Below, piece after piece: positions 8,659-16,789 of a DNA stretch of 64,000 bases. How positions within the stretch are numbered: the stretch's first letter is position 1; each line of letters begins with the position of its first letter. The notes beneath the pieces were generated by a model. The model did not search any database, was not told the origin of the DNA, and worked only from the letters and a program-made list of their open reading frames with translations. Made by a program: the position numbers and the translations under genes. Where the stretch lies: assembly GCF_046036945.1 (NCBI RefSeq), contig NZ_JBJQOQ010000006.1:1-64000 (forward strand). Reading direction: 5' to 3'. The stretch is from Brevibacillus_C sp046036945 (GTDB lineage: Bacteria; Bacillota; Bacilli; Brevibacillales; Brevibacillaceae).

Positions 8659-9723
8659 TCATCTGTCGAAGTAAGGCTTGATAATCCTCCCCATCTTCTG
8701 AAATTCAACCAGAAACCCGTCGTGGCCGTATTTGGATTCCATCAGGTAGAAGTCGATTTTCTTCCCCAGGCGTTCCATCAGATCTGCCATATCTCGCTGA
8801 TGCGAGTCAGGGTAGAGCAGGTCGCTGTCAATGGCGATACTGACTACCTTCGCCCGGACACGGGAGAGCGCCTGTTCGATGCCTCCCCGGTTTACCCCGA
8901 TGTCGTGCGTATCCATCGCCTTGAGCAGGGTGAGATAGCTGTTGGCGTCAAAGCGGTCTACCAGCTTTTCGCCCTGATAGCGCAAATAGCTTTCGATTTG
9001 AAACATCGTCTGGGACGGATCGGAATCATTGGTCGCCTGCAGGCTTCGCCCGAACCGCTCCTCGAACAGCTCCGCCGTGCGGTAGGTGATCATCCCGATC
9101 ATTCTCGCTACCGAAAGCCCCCGCCTCGGTCCGGCCGCAGGGTAGTAATCGCCGCCCTGCCACTCGGGATCAGATTGGATCGCCTGACGGGCCGCGTCAT
9201 TATAGGCGATGGCGATCGCCGAAAACCGCGAACAGGTGGCAATCGGAAGGGCCAGCTGCATCATCTCCGGGTACTCGGTCATCCACTCGTACACCTGCAT
9301 CCCGCCGACAGATCCGCCGATGACCGCATAGAGCTGTTCGACACCGAGGACCTCCAGCAGCCGGCGCTGCACCCGGACCATGTCGCGAATCGTGATGAAC
9401 GGAAATCGCGAGCCATAGGGCTTGCCGTCTTCGGGACACAAGCTGGCCGGTCCCGTCGTGCCGTAGCAGCCGCCAAGTACATTGCTGCAGATCACGTAAT
9501 ACTTGTTGGTGTCGATCGGCATGCCTGGACCGATCAACCCCTCCCACCACCCGGCGCGCTGTTCGTCTCCAGCTACGTAGACATCTCCGGTCAGCGCATG
9601 GCAGACCACCACGGCGTTGTTCGCCTCGCGGTCATATGTCCCATACGCCTGATACCCTACTTCTACCTGCCGAATACATTCTCCTGATTCGAGAACCACA
9701 TCCCCGATTGCCACACGTTTCAC
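8659..9723 (-). CDS. metX: Homoserine O-acetyltransferase
   Basis: Transfers an acyl group (normally acetyl from acetyl-CoA) to L-homoserine in methionine synthesis. Alpha/beta hydrolase fold with the nucleophile Ser in IGGSVGGMQVYEW, Asp in IDSDLLYP and His in KYGHDGFL. I place the start at GTG 9723, behind AAGGGGG: an upstream in-frame ATG at 9807 lies inside the riboswitch, so the extra 28 residues cannot be real. The protein is then 354 aa, normal for MetX. The SAM-I riboswitch just upstream indicates that high SAM shuts off expression. Acetyl versus succinyl preference cannot be read here with certainty. Confidence 0.94.
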   Translation of the reverse strand: MKRVAIGDVVLESGECIRQVEVGYQAYGTYDREANNAVVVCHALTGDVYVAGDEQRAGWWEGLIGPGMPIDTNKYYVICSNVLGGCYGTTGPASLCPEDGKPYGSRFPFITIRDMVRVQRRLLEVLGVEQLYAVIGGSVGGMQVYEWMTEYPEMMQLALPIATCSRFSAIAIAYNDAARQAIQSDPEWQGGDYYPAAGPRRGLSVARMIGMITYRTAELFEERFGRSLQATNDSDPSQTMFQIESYLRYQGEKLVDRFDANSYLTLLKAMDTHDIGVNRGGIEQALSRVRAKVVSIAIDSDLLYPDSHQRDMADLMERLGKKIDFYLMESKYGHDGFLVEFQKMGRIIKPYFDR

Positions 9724-9749
9724 TTGCGCTTCCCCCTTGCCGATTAAAA

Positions 9750-9920
9750 GAAAAAACAAACCCCCTCTTCTTTGGAGAAGAGGGGGTGCAACAGACATCC
9801 CGGTCACCCACTCTTATCTCTCAAGTGCACGCTGTTACACTTGTAGGATTTAGCACCTCTCCGCTCTTGCGGGGTTGCCGGGTTTCATCGGGCCAGTCCC
9901 TCCACCACTCTTGATAAGAG
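9750..9920 (-). ncRNA. SAM-I riboswitch (S-box) controlling metX
   Basis: On the minus strand the P1 stem CTCTTATC (9920-9913) pairs with GATAAGAG (9818-9811). Between them lie the conserved segments GAGGGACTGGCCCGATGAAA, CCGGCAACC and GGTGCTAAATCC. A 10-11 bp terminator hairpin (9761-9786) with a T-rich tail follows, 27 bases before the metX start. This is a standard SAM-responsive transcriptional OFF switch. Confidence 0.96.
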
Positions 9921-10032
9921 TCTTTTGTGAAATTGTCAAACTACACCAAACCATAGCCATTTTAAAAACTTTTCTTAATCATACGCCGGGAGTCTTTTCC
10001 TGTCAACCGCCAAACGGAGATTTTGGGGCTCC

Positions 10033-10539
10033 TCAGATGCCGTGAACGACCGCTTCCTCTGCCACGTCAAGCCCGAACGCCGTATGCAGGGTGCGCACGG
10101 CCAGGCTGGTCTGCTCGGCGGGAATGACGCAGGATACCTTGATGTCGGAAGTAGAGACCATCTTGATCGAGATGTCCTGCTCCGCAAGCTGTTGGAACAT
10201 TTCGGCGGCGACGCCCGGATTGGTGATCATCCCTGCGCCGACGATCGAGACCTTGGCCAAGCCCGATTCGTGCTCCACCTTGTCAAAGCCGAGTGCTTCC
10301 TGAAAAGCGGCCAGCGTTCCGAGTGTCCTATCCAGATCATCCGAAGAAACGGTGAAGGAAATATTGGTGACGGCGGCATCGTACGAGCTTTGAATGATAA
10401 TGTCGACGTTGATTTGGGCACCCGCCAAGGTGTTGAACAGCCGCGACAACGTCCCAACTCGAGCCGGCATTCCTACGACGGTAATCTTGGCGATATCTTC
10501 ATCGTGGGCAACACCGCTTACTACTCTTCCTGTTTCCAT
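10033..10539 (-). CDS. lysC: Aspartokinase beta subunit from an internal in-frame start in lysC
   Basis: ATG 10537-10539 is codon 246 of lysC, in frame, and is preceded by GAGGAGG with eight bases of spacing. Initiation here would give a 168-residue protein made only of the regulatory ACT domains. B. subtilis aspartokinase II is known to be an alpha2-beta2 enzyme with its beta chain made exactly this way, and the codon position is the same. That it is translated here is inferred. Confidence 0.75.
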   Translation of the reverse strand: METGRVVSGVAHDEDIAKITVVGMPARVGTLSRLFNTLAGAQINVDIIIQSSYDAAVTNISFTVSSDDLDRTLGTLAAFQEALGFDKVEHESGLAKVSIVGAGMITNPGVAAEMFQQLAEQDISIKMVSTSDIKVSCVIPAEQTSLAVRTLHTAFGLDVAEEAVVHGI

Positions 10540-11274
10540 ATCGGCAGCCTCCTCTACGCAAGTTCCTTCTTCTGGTGAAAAGCTTGATCTGACCACTAAT
10601 TTCACCTTGTATTTTTTCGCCGCTTCCACGGATCTGGGATGAAGCACCCCGGCACCGAGGATCGCCAGCTCCAGCATTTCATCGTACGAGATGCTGTCCA
10701 ATTTTTGCGCCATCGGAACGACGCGCGGGTCGGCGGTGTATACACCGGATACATCGGTAAAAATTTCACATTTATCCGCCCGCAAGCTCCCGGCCAGCGC
10801 CACGGCAGTCGTGTCTGATCCGCCGCGTCCCAATGTCGTGATTTCGCCTTTTTCGCTGATCCCCTGAAAACCGGCGACGATGACAATGCGTCCCCGCTGC
10901 AGCTCCGAACGTATCCGGGCGGGGTCCACTTCCTGAATTCGGGCTTTTCCGTGCACGGATTCCGTGGCGATGCCCGCCTGCCAGCCGGTCAAAGAGACCG
11001 CCTCATATCCTTTTTGCTGCAGGGCCATGGCCAGCAGTGCGATGGAAACCTGTTCGCCCGTCGTAAGCAGCATATCCATTTCCCGCGCTGACGGATTGGG
11101 TGAGATCTGTCTCGCCATCTCGATCAAAACGTCTGTCGACTTCCCCATGGCCGAAACGACCACCACCATGTCGTTGCCCGCGTTTTTATACTCAATAATC
11201 CGGTCTGCGACCCGCATGATGCGTTCGACAGTCCCCACCGAGGTGCCGCCGTACTTTTGCACAATCAAACCCAT
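10033..11274 (-). CDS. lysC: Aspartate kinase, lysine-sensitive type
   Basis: Phosphorylates L-aspartate, the first step to lysine, threonine, methionine and diaminopimelate. The 413-residue alpha chain has the kinase signature KYGGTSVG near its N-terminus and two ACT domains in the last ~160 residues. I start it at ATG 11274 (GLIVQKYGG follows), because upstream in-frame residues are polar and unlike the family; GAAGGAG lies about 12 bases away. Residue 246 is an internal Met with its own ribosome binding site (separate entry). The length and the internal start match B. subtilis aspartokinase II. The lysine riboswitch upstream explains lysine repression. Confidence 0.95.
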   Translation of the reverse strand: MGLIVQKYGGTSVGTVERIMRVADRIIEYKNAGNDMVVVVSAMGKSTDVLIEMARQISPNPSAREMDMLLTTGEQVSIALLAMALQQKGYEAVSLTGWQAGIATESVHGKARIQEVDPARIRSELQRGRIVIVAGFQGISEKGEITTLGRGGSDTTAVALAGSLRADKCEIFTDVSGVYTADPRVVPMAQKLDSISYDEMLELAILGAGVLHPRSVEAAKKYKVKLVVRSSFSPEEGTCVEEAADMETGRVVSGVAHDEDIAKITVVGMPARVGTLSRLFNTLAGAQINVDIIIQSSYDAAVTNISFTVSSDDLDRTLGTLAAFQEALGFDKVEHESGLAKVSIVGAGMITNPGVAAEMFQQLAEQDISIKMVSTSDIKVSCVIPAEQTSLAVRTLHTAFGLDVAEEAVVHGI

Positions 11275-11349
11275 TCTGGCTTCTCTCTCCTTCTCTCTTG
11301 GATCCGATACGTAAATCAAGTGGGTAAACGTCTTATTGTCAGAAATGAT

Positions 11350-11400
11350 TTAAAAAAGGCAACGACGAGGATGTAACCTGCCGCTGCCACGTGTGGACAT
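11350..11400 (-). CDS. Possible 16-aa leader peptide inside the lysC attenuator
   Basis: ATG 11400 follows AAGGAGG with seven bases of spacing, an ideal initiation signal, and reads 16 codons (MSTRGSGRLHPRRCLF) to TAA. The frame spans the whole terminator hairpin, so a translating ribosome would sit on the stem. It contains four Arg codons and no Lys codon. Translation is unproven. Confidence 0.4.
   Translation of the reverse strand: MSTRGSGRLHPRRCLF
11352..11388 (-). terminator. Attenuator terminator of the lysC leader
   Basis: GGCAGCGGC pairs with GTCGTTGCC (with GU pairs), extending towards AGG/CCT, and is followed by six T. It lies between the lysine aptamer and the lysC start and is the expected expression platform. 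Confidence 0.75.
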
Positions 11401-11457
11401 ACCGGTTCCTCCTTCCCTACTCCGAGCAGCAGTCAGTATCAAACAGACTCCTGTTCA

Positions 11458-11648
11458 GTGAGTTAGCTCTCCATCCGGGTGATAGGCAATCACGCGGATG
11501 ACAGTCCTGCGCTTGTTCAACGCAGACCCAGCACGGCAGATGTCGAGCAAATCGGCCGCACTTCGGCGAATGCCCCTTTCCCGCTCCCGTCGTCGATGCC
11601 CGCATCTCGAAGAGGGTACTCATGGCCTTCGCGCCTCTAGCTCACTTC
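11458..11648 (-). ncRNA. Lysine riboswitch (L-box) of lysC
   Basis: On the minus strand the aptamer begins with GTGAGCTAGAGGCGCGA and has the characteristic GGAAAGG...CATTCGCCGAAG segment and the 3' element GTCATCC...GGATGGAGAGCTA. P1 forms between GTGAGCTAG (11645-11637) and CTAACTCAC (11466-11458). A terminator follows at 11352-11388, so lysine binding is expected to stop transcription before lysC. Upstream sequence can also pair with the P1 5' strand (see findings). Confidence 0.9.
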
Positions 11649-11741
11649 TGCGATTCGGTTGGGAGCTTTAACTCTCCAAACGAGGGAAGTGAGTTCTAGT
11701 TATTCATTTGAAAGGGATTATACCACGTAAACAAGCGGCGT

Positions 11742-13517
11742 TCAATTCATTTTGCGCAGATACTTGATGATTTCACGCGCCAATTTGTCACCGAATCCCA
11801 ATTGCCGATACTCCTCTACACTCGCCTGACGCATCCGTTCGATCGACCCGAAGTGTTGAAACAGCAGCTTTCGTCTCCGTTCGCCAACGCCTGGAATCTC
11901 GTCGAGCTGTGAGCTGAGCAGCGACTTGCTGCGGGCACTCCGGTGGAAGGTGATCGCAAAACGGTGCACCTCGTCCTGAATGCGCTGCAGCAGGTAAAAC
12001 TCGTAACTGTCCCGTTTCAGCTCGACAGGCGCGGGCGGGTCGCCAAACAACAGCTCCGCGGTTTTATGTTTCTCGTCCTTGGCCAGTCCGCACACCGGAA
12101 TGTACAGCCCCAGCTCGTCCTGGAGCACTTCCATCGCCGCGCTGATCTGCCCCTTGCCGCCGTCGATGACGATCAGATCGGGCAAATCCTGGTTCTCTCT
12201 CAGGAGCCGAGTGTAGCGGCGGCGGATCACTTCACGCATCGAACCGTAATCGTCCGGTCCGGTTACCGTTTTGATCTTGAACTTGCGGTATTCTTTCTTG
12301 TCCGGACGGCCGTCGGTAAAGACGACCATCGCCGAAACAGGCTCCACGCCCTGAATGTTCGAGTTGTCGAACGCTTCGATGCGATGGGGCACGCTGATAC
12401 CCAGTATGTGGCCGAGGTTGTGCACGGCCTGGACAGTCCGCGCTTCATCCTTGGACATCAGCGAGAATTTTTCTTCCAAGGAGAGTCTCGCGTTTTCGCA
12501 GGCCATCTGCACCAGCTCGTGCTTTTTGCCCCGCTTCGGCGTCAGCACTTTGACCCCCAGCCACTCTGCCAGCAGCTCCGGCTCGCTTTCCTGCGGCAGG
12601 AGAATCTCTTTTGGCAGGGCCTGTTGTTTATCGTAGTAGAATTGGGTCACGTACGACATGAAATCCTCTGTCTCGTCCGCGTAAAAAGGAAAGGCCGCCG
12701 ACTCCCGCTCGATCATTTTTCCCTGGCGCATGTAAAACACCTGGACGCACATCCAGCCTTTGTCCGTCGCAAAGCCGATAATATCCCGGTCTACCGTGTC
12801 TATCAGGGTGATCTTCTGTTTCTCCATCACCGCTTCGATATTGTGAATTTGGTCGCGCAGCTCCTTGGCCCGCTCGTACTCCATATTCTCGGCCGCCTGC
12901 ATCATCTTTTCCGTCAGTTCCGCCTTCATCGCCTCATGGCCGCCGTCGAGAAACTTGGCGATTTCAAGGGCGATCCGCTGATTCTCCTCTTGGTCCACCT
13001 CGTAGACGCAAGGAGCCAAACACTGGCCCATGTGGTAGTACAGGCACACCTGTTTGGGCAGGGTCTTGCACTTGCGCAGCGGGTAGAGACGGTCGAGCAG
13101 TTTTTTCACCTCGTTTGCCGCCCCGGCGTTCGGGTACGGTCCGAAGTACTTCGCCTTGTCTTTCTTCACCTTGCGGGTGATCTCCAGCCGCGGATGCGTG
13201 TCATTGGTAATCTTGATGTACGGATAGGTCTTGTCGTCCTTCAGCATGACATTGTAACGCGGATTGTGCTGCTTGATCAGGTTGCACTCCAGGATCAGCG
13301 CCTCGATCGGGGAGGAGACGACGATGTATTCAAAGTCGGCGATCTCGCTCACCAGAAGCTGCGTCTTGCCGTCATGGCTGCCCGTAAAGTAAGAGCGAAC
13401 GCGGTTTTTCAGGACTTTTGCCTTGCCGACGTAGATGATTTCGCCCTGCTTGTTTTTCATCAGGTAACAGCCCGGTTTGTCAGGCAGCACGGCCAGTTTG
13501 TCTTTTATCGTGCTCAC
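11742..13517 (-). CDS. uvrC: UvrABC system protein C (excinuclease subunit)
   Basis: Nuclease subunit that makes both incisions around DNA lesions recognised by UvrA/UvrB. The 591-aa protein has an N-terminal GIY-YIG nuclease (GCYLMKNKQGEIIYVGKAK, about residues 15-90), a UVR domain that binds UvrB (about 195-230, MEYERAKELRDQI), the RNase H-like endonuclease region (IEAFDNSNIQG) and C-terminal helix-hairpin-helix DNA binding (DEIPGVGERRRKLL). The start is GTG 13517 behind GGGGGGAG. It stands alone between the lysC leader and the AT-rich gene at 13670. Confidence 0.96.
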   Translation of the reverse strand: MSTIKDKLAVLPDKPGCYLMKNKQGEIIYVGKAKVLKNRVRSYFTGSHDGKTQLLVSEIADFEYIVVSSPIEALILECNLIKQHNPRYNVMLKDDKTYPYIKITNDTHPRLEITRKVKKDKAKYFGPYPNAGAANEVKKLLDRLYPLRKCKTLPKQVCLYYHMGQCLAPCVYEVDQEENQRIALEIAKFLDGGHEAMKAELTEKMMQAAENMEYERAKELRDQIHNIEAVMEKQKITLIDTVDRDIIGFATDKGWMCVQVFYMRQGKMIERESAAFPFYADETEDFMSYVTQFYYDKQQALPKEILLPQESEPELLAEWLGVKVLTPKRGKKHELVQMACENARLSLEEKFSLMSKDEARTVQAVHNLGHILGISVPHRIEAFDNSNIQGVEPVSAMVVFTDGRPDKKEYRKFKIKTVTGPDDYGSMREVIRRRYTRLLRENQDLPDLIVIDGGKGQISAAMEVLQDELGLYIPVCGLAKDEKHKTAELLFGDPPAPVELKRDSYEFYLLQRIQDEVHRFAITFHRSARSKSLLSSQLDEIPGVGERRRKLLFQHFGSIERMRQASVEEYRQLGFGDKLAREIIKYLRKMN

Positions 13518-13669
13518 GTAAGCTCCCCCCTTTCATAGGCCGTAACGTAATTTTGCTCTACTCTCCATAGTAGCACAAACGTTCCGGTCATTTCATGGGG
13601 AAAATGAAGAAAAACCGTCAGAGCAAAGGCTTGACGATCTTTCGTTTGTGCAACAGGCAGGTAAAAAAA

Positions 13670-14041
13670 CTATGTAGACAGAAGGATAACCAACAGCTTT
13701 CTTGCTTCTTCAAAGCTTTTATATTCCTTTTGGAAATATTTGTAGTTCACTGTTTTCCCTTCCAAAAATTTGTACTGGATGAATAAATCAAAGAACGAAA
13801 ACTGCAGCATTTCAACTTGACGTTTCGGTATTTGACTTGTCTTGCCAGCTAAAACATAACTTAGACTTCCAGCGATATTCATGCCGTAAGAATGAAAATC
13901 ACCAGTGAAATCATTCTCTTCATCTGACAGTTTTAAGAACTCCGAGTGAAAATCTTCTTGTATTTTATCTGTATCTTCGTGAGGAAATGGAAGATAAAGG
14001 TCAGATTCCAAATCCTTCAATTTTTTCAATATATTGTACAT
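13670..14041 (-). CDS. AT-rich hypothetical protein (123 aa)
   Basis: A 123-residue acidic protein (starts MYNILKKLKDLESD) of unknown family, without a signal peptide or membrane segment. The start at 14041 has AGGAGG with eight bases of spacing; the preceding in-frame ATG is less likely. Base use is strikingly AT-rich, with AAA, GAA and TTT codons dominating, unlike every neighbour, which suggests acquisition by transfer. It lies just downstream of a decayed TraB/GumN gene end, so the spot looks like an insertion site. Small AT-rich cytosolic genes of this kind are often immunity-like, but no motif supports that. Confidence 0.6.
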   Translation of the reverse strand: MYNILKKLKDLESDLYLPFPHEDTDKIQEDFHSEFLKLSDEENDFTGDFHSYGMNIAGSLSYVLAGKTSQIPKRQVEMLQFSFFDLFIQYKFLEGKTVNYKYFQKEYKSFEEARKLLVILLST

Positions 14042-14129
14042 TATCGAAACCTCCTCAAAAACGCCACCCAAGTGGGTATTCCGAGCGGAAGTACTTCAAC
14101 GGGATGACTGGCCCTCTAGCCCATAAAAG

Positions 14130-14248
14130 TTATTGTACAAACTCCACGTTGTAGCCCTTGTCCCTCAACTGGTCGATGATCATGCCCTCCAATGCGAAAT
14201 GACCGGCACCCACAACAACGAAGGAGGTATGCTTGCCCTCTTTTTGCT
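14130..14248 (-). pseudogene. C-terminal remnant of a TraB/GumN-family gene
   Basis: Between an in-frame TAG and the natural-looking TAA stop, about 38 codons read HTSFVVVGAGHFALEGMI and then an end similar to DQLRDKGYNVEFVQ. This is the typical C-terminus of TraB/GumN-family proteins (FVVVGAGH...GIV..L...GY.VE). No start, signal peptide or catalytic N-terminal part exists upstream, where the liv terminator begins. It is a truncated gene end left by deletion. Confidence 0.65.
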
Positions 14249-14271
14249 ATAGCGTATGTTTCCTAAATTTT

Positions 14272-14312
14272 ATAAAGAAAAAAACTGCCAACGGCATGTA
14301 TTTTGGCAGTTT
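14272..14312 (-). terminator. Terminator of the liv operon
   Basis: AAACTGCCAA pairs with TTGGCAGTTT around an 11-base loop and is followed on the minus strand by seven T, then CTTTAT. It lies 18 bases after livF. Confidence 0.88.
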
Positions 14313-14329
14313 CCACTCACTTGCTTCTT

Positions 14330-15046
14330 TTATGCGTGCTTTTTTCCGCCCAAATAGGCTTCGGTCACTTTTTCGTCGTTCAACAGCGATTTGCCGTCCC
14401 CTTCATAGACGATCCGGCCCGCTTCCAGGACGTAGCCGTAGTCGGCGATCTTCAGGACCTGTTTGACGTTCTGCTCGACGATCAGGATCGTTGTGCCTTC
14501 GCGGTTGATCTCCTTGATCGTGCGAAAGATCTCGGAGACGACGATTGGCGCCAGTCCCATTGAAGGCTCGTCGAGCAGCAGCAGCTTAGGGCGGGACATC
14601 AGCGCCCGGGCGATCGCCAGCATCTGCTGCTGGCCGCCGGACATGGTGCCGCCCAGCTGGTCGATCCGCTCGCGCAGGATCGGAAACCAGGTCATCATCT
14701 TTTCCAGGTCTTGTTTGACCCCGGCCGGGTCTTTTCGCTGATAGGCGCCCATCTCCAGATTCTCCAGAACAGTCATCTGGCCGAGGATCGCCCGGCCTTC
14801 CGGCACCAGCGCGAGGCCGGCCTGTACCAGGCGGTAAGGCTTCCAGCCGTCTACCCGTTTTCCCTCAAAGGTAATCGTTCCTTTTTCCGGTTTGAGCAGT
14901 CCGGCGATCGTTTTCATCGTCGTCGTCTTGCCCGCCCCGTTGGCTCCGATCAGGCCGACTATTTTTCCCTCGGGGACGTCGATCGAGATATCGCGGATCG
15001 CTTTGATCTGTCCGTAGGAAGTGCTCACATCACGCATGCTCAGCAT
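14330..15046 (-). CDS. livF: Branched-chain amino acid ABC transporter ATP-binding protein LivF
   Basis: One of two ATPases driving the branched-chain amino-acid importer. Walker A is GANGAGKTT, the ABC signature is SGGQQQMLAIARAL and Walker B is LLLLDEPSMGLAP. I choose ATG 15046 (238 aa), because GGAAGGAGG sits nine bases before it; the ATG at 15055 directly abuts the same site. It overlaps the end of livG by 17 bases, so the two are coupled. It is the last gene of livJHMGF. Confidence 0.93.
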   Translation of the reverse strand: MLSMRDVSTSYGQIKAIRDISIDVPEGKIVGLIGANGAGKTTTMKTIAGLLKPEKGTITFEGKRVDGWKPYRLVQAGLALVPEGRAILGQMTVLENLEMGAYQRKDPAGVKQDLEKMMTWFPILRERIDQLGGTMSGGQQQMLAIARALMSRPKLLLLDEPSMGLAPIVVSEIFRTIKEINREGTTILIVEQNVKQVLKIADYGYVLEAGRIVYEGDGKSLLNDEKVTEAYLGGKKHA

Positions 15047-15809
15047 CTTGCTCATCCTCCTTCCCCAGGTAAGCTTCGATGACGTCCGGATGATTTTGCA
15101 CGTGGTCAGGCGCTCCCTCGGCGATCTTGACGCCGAAGTTGATGCAGACCACCTTGTCGCACAGGTTCATTACCAGGCCCATATCGTGTTCGACCAACAG
15201 GACCGTAATGCCCATGTCGCGGATCTTACTTACGAGCTCCATCAGGTCTTTCGTCTCACTCTCGATCATCCCGGCCGCCGGCTCGTCCAGCAGCAGCAAT
15301 TTCGGCTCCGTCGCCAAAGCGCGGGCGATTTCCAGGCGGCGCTGCTGACCGTAGGCCAGCGTGTCGGAACGCACGTCGGCGATGTGGGAGAGACCGACAA
15401 ATTCCAGCAGCTCCTCTGCCTTTTTCTGGACTTCCCGCTCTTCCCGCCGCTGCCCCGGCAGCCGCAGCAAGGAGTTCCAAAAGCCTGCGTGCGTGCGGGT
15501 GTGGCAGCCGACTTTCACGTTGTCGGTCGCGTTCATATGCCCAAACAGGCGAATATTCTGGAAGGTGCGGGCGATGCCCAGTTCGGTGATTTTATGCGGA
15601 GGGACCCCGTTTAAGGAGCGGCCGGCAAACGAGATCGTCCCCTGCGTAGGCGGGAAAATTCCGGTCACCATGTTGAAAATCGTCGTCTTGCCGGCGCCGT
15701 TGGGACCGATCAGGCCGACGATCTCCCCTTCGTTCACCGTAAAGTTCACATCGCGAAGTGCCGTGATCCCGCCAAAGCTCTTGCCGATATTGGTTAGTTC
15801 AAGCAACAC
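15030..15809 (-). CDS. livG: Branched-chain amino acid ABC transporter ATP-binding protein LivG
   Basis: Second ATPase of the importer, 259 aa, with Walker A GPNGAGKTT, ABC signature LAYGQQRRLEIARAL, Walker B LLLLDEPAAGM and the longer C-terminal region typical of LivG compared with LivF. Its start directly follows the livM stop. With LivF it forms the heterodimer that powers the LivH/LivM channel. Confidence 0.93.
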   Translation of the reverse strand: MLLELTNIGKSFGGITALRDVNFTVNEGEIVGLIGPNGAGKTTIFNMVTGIFPPTQGTISFAGRSLNGVPPHKITELGIARTFQNIRLFGHMNATDNVKVGCHTRTHAGFWNSLLRLPGQRREEREVQKKAEELLEFVGLSHIADVRSDTLAYGQQRRLEIARALATEPKLLLLDEPAAGMIESETKDLMELVSKIRDMGITVLLVEHDMGLVMNLCDKVVCINFGVKIAEGAPDHVQNHPDVIEAYLGKEDEQDAEHA

Positions 15810-16772
15810 TTACGCCACCTCTTTCGTCTGTTGTTCCTGCTGTTTGGCCCGGCGTTTGCCAAACAGTTTTTTGAAGGTGTCGGCAGCGATGAGTCCGTGC
15901 GGCCGAAACGCCATGACCAGGACCATGATGACGCCGTACAGCATCATTTTATAATCGGCCAAACCGCGCAGCACCTCGGGCAAAGCGGTCAGAATGACAG
16001 CTCCGAACAGCGGCCCCCAGATGATCTCGCTGCCGCCGATGACTGCAAACGAAAGGATCTCGACGACTCTGTGGTAGTTAAAGTCGCCCGGCGTGATGGC
16101 CGTGGTGATATGGGCGAACAGACCGCCGCAGAATCCCGCCAAGACGGCGCCGATCACAAATGCCAGCATCTTGTAGTAATTGACTTGCAGCCCCATCGCT
16201 CTCGCCGCAGTTTCATCCGCGCGAATCGCTTCAAATGCCCGTCCCAGGCGCGAATGGTTCAAACGCAGCGCAAGGAAGAGGATGATCAAGAATATCACCA
16301 GGACAAACACCAGCGTCGACATCGCCTTCATCTGAGAAACGGAGAGTCCGACGGCTTGCGCCTTGAGACCCACAGCCTTCTCCAGATCGTAAAGATAGCT
16401 GCCGACGGAAGTGAGTCCAGTCAAGCCCAAAGCCCCGTTGGTGATCTCCAGGTTTAGGAAGATGACGCGAACGACCTCACCGAAGCCGAGCGTTGCGATC
16501 GCCAGGTACAGCCCGTGCAGTTTCAACGTCGGGGCCCCGATCAACAGCGCTACCAATCCAGCCACGAGCGCTCCCAAGACCAGCGCCAGCAGCAGGGGAA
16601 CATCCCCGCTCTTGGTCAATATGCTGGCCGTATAGGCCCCGATGCTCATAAATCCGGCGTGCCCGAGCGACAGCTGGCCCGTTGCCAAGGTGATGAAGAT
16701 ACTGATCGCCAAAATGCAGTTTAAGACGATAAATGTCAAAACCTGCAGGTTATAAGGATTGAGAAAATCCAT
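15810..16772 (-). CDS. livM: Branched-chain amino acid ABC transporter permease LivM
   Basis: Integral membrane permease, 320 aa with about nine hydrophobic segments and the BPD_transp_2 pattern (SLGHAGFMSIGAYTA near the N-terminus, LGRAFEAIRADETAARAMG in the cytoplasmic coupling loop). The C-terminus is basic. It pairs with LivH. GAGGGGAG lies ten bases before the ATG. Confidence 0.93.
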   Translation of the reverse strand: MDFLNPYNLQVLTFIVLNCILAISIFITLATGQLSLGHAGFMSIGAYTASILTKSGDVPLLLALVLGALVAGLVALLIGAPTLKLHGLYLAIATLGFGEVVRVIFLNLEITNGALGLTGLTSVGSYLYDLEKAVGLKAQAVGLSVSQMKAMSTLVFVLVIFLIILFLALRLNHSRLGRAFEAIRADETAARAMGLQVNYYKMLAFVIGAVLAGFCGGLFAHITTAITPGDFNYHRVVEILSFAVIGGSEIIWGPLFGAVILTALPEVLRGLADYKMMLYGVIMVLVMAFRPHGLIAADTFKKLFGKRRAKQQEQQTKEVA

Positions 16773-16789
16773 GTAAAGACAACTCCCCT

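Noticed and set aside
9724..9807. ATG at 9807 as the metX start
   Set aside because: The extra 28 codons lie inside the SAM-I riboswitch and its terminator; GTG 9723 has the ribosome binding site.
9913..9942. TTGACA-TATCAA pair upstream of metX as its promoter
   Set aside because: The -10 would overlap the 5' strand of riboswitch P1, so the RNA would lack part of the aptamer.
11943..13538. Long plus-strand frame opposite uvrC
   Set aside because: It is a composition-driven shadow of the GC-rich uvrC gene, with no family motif and no initiation signal.
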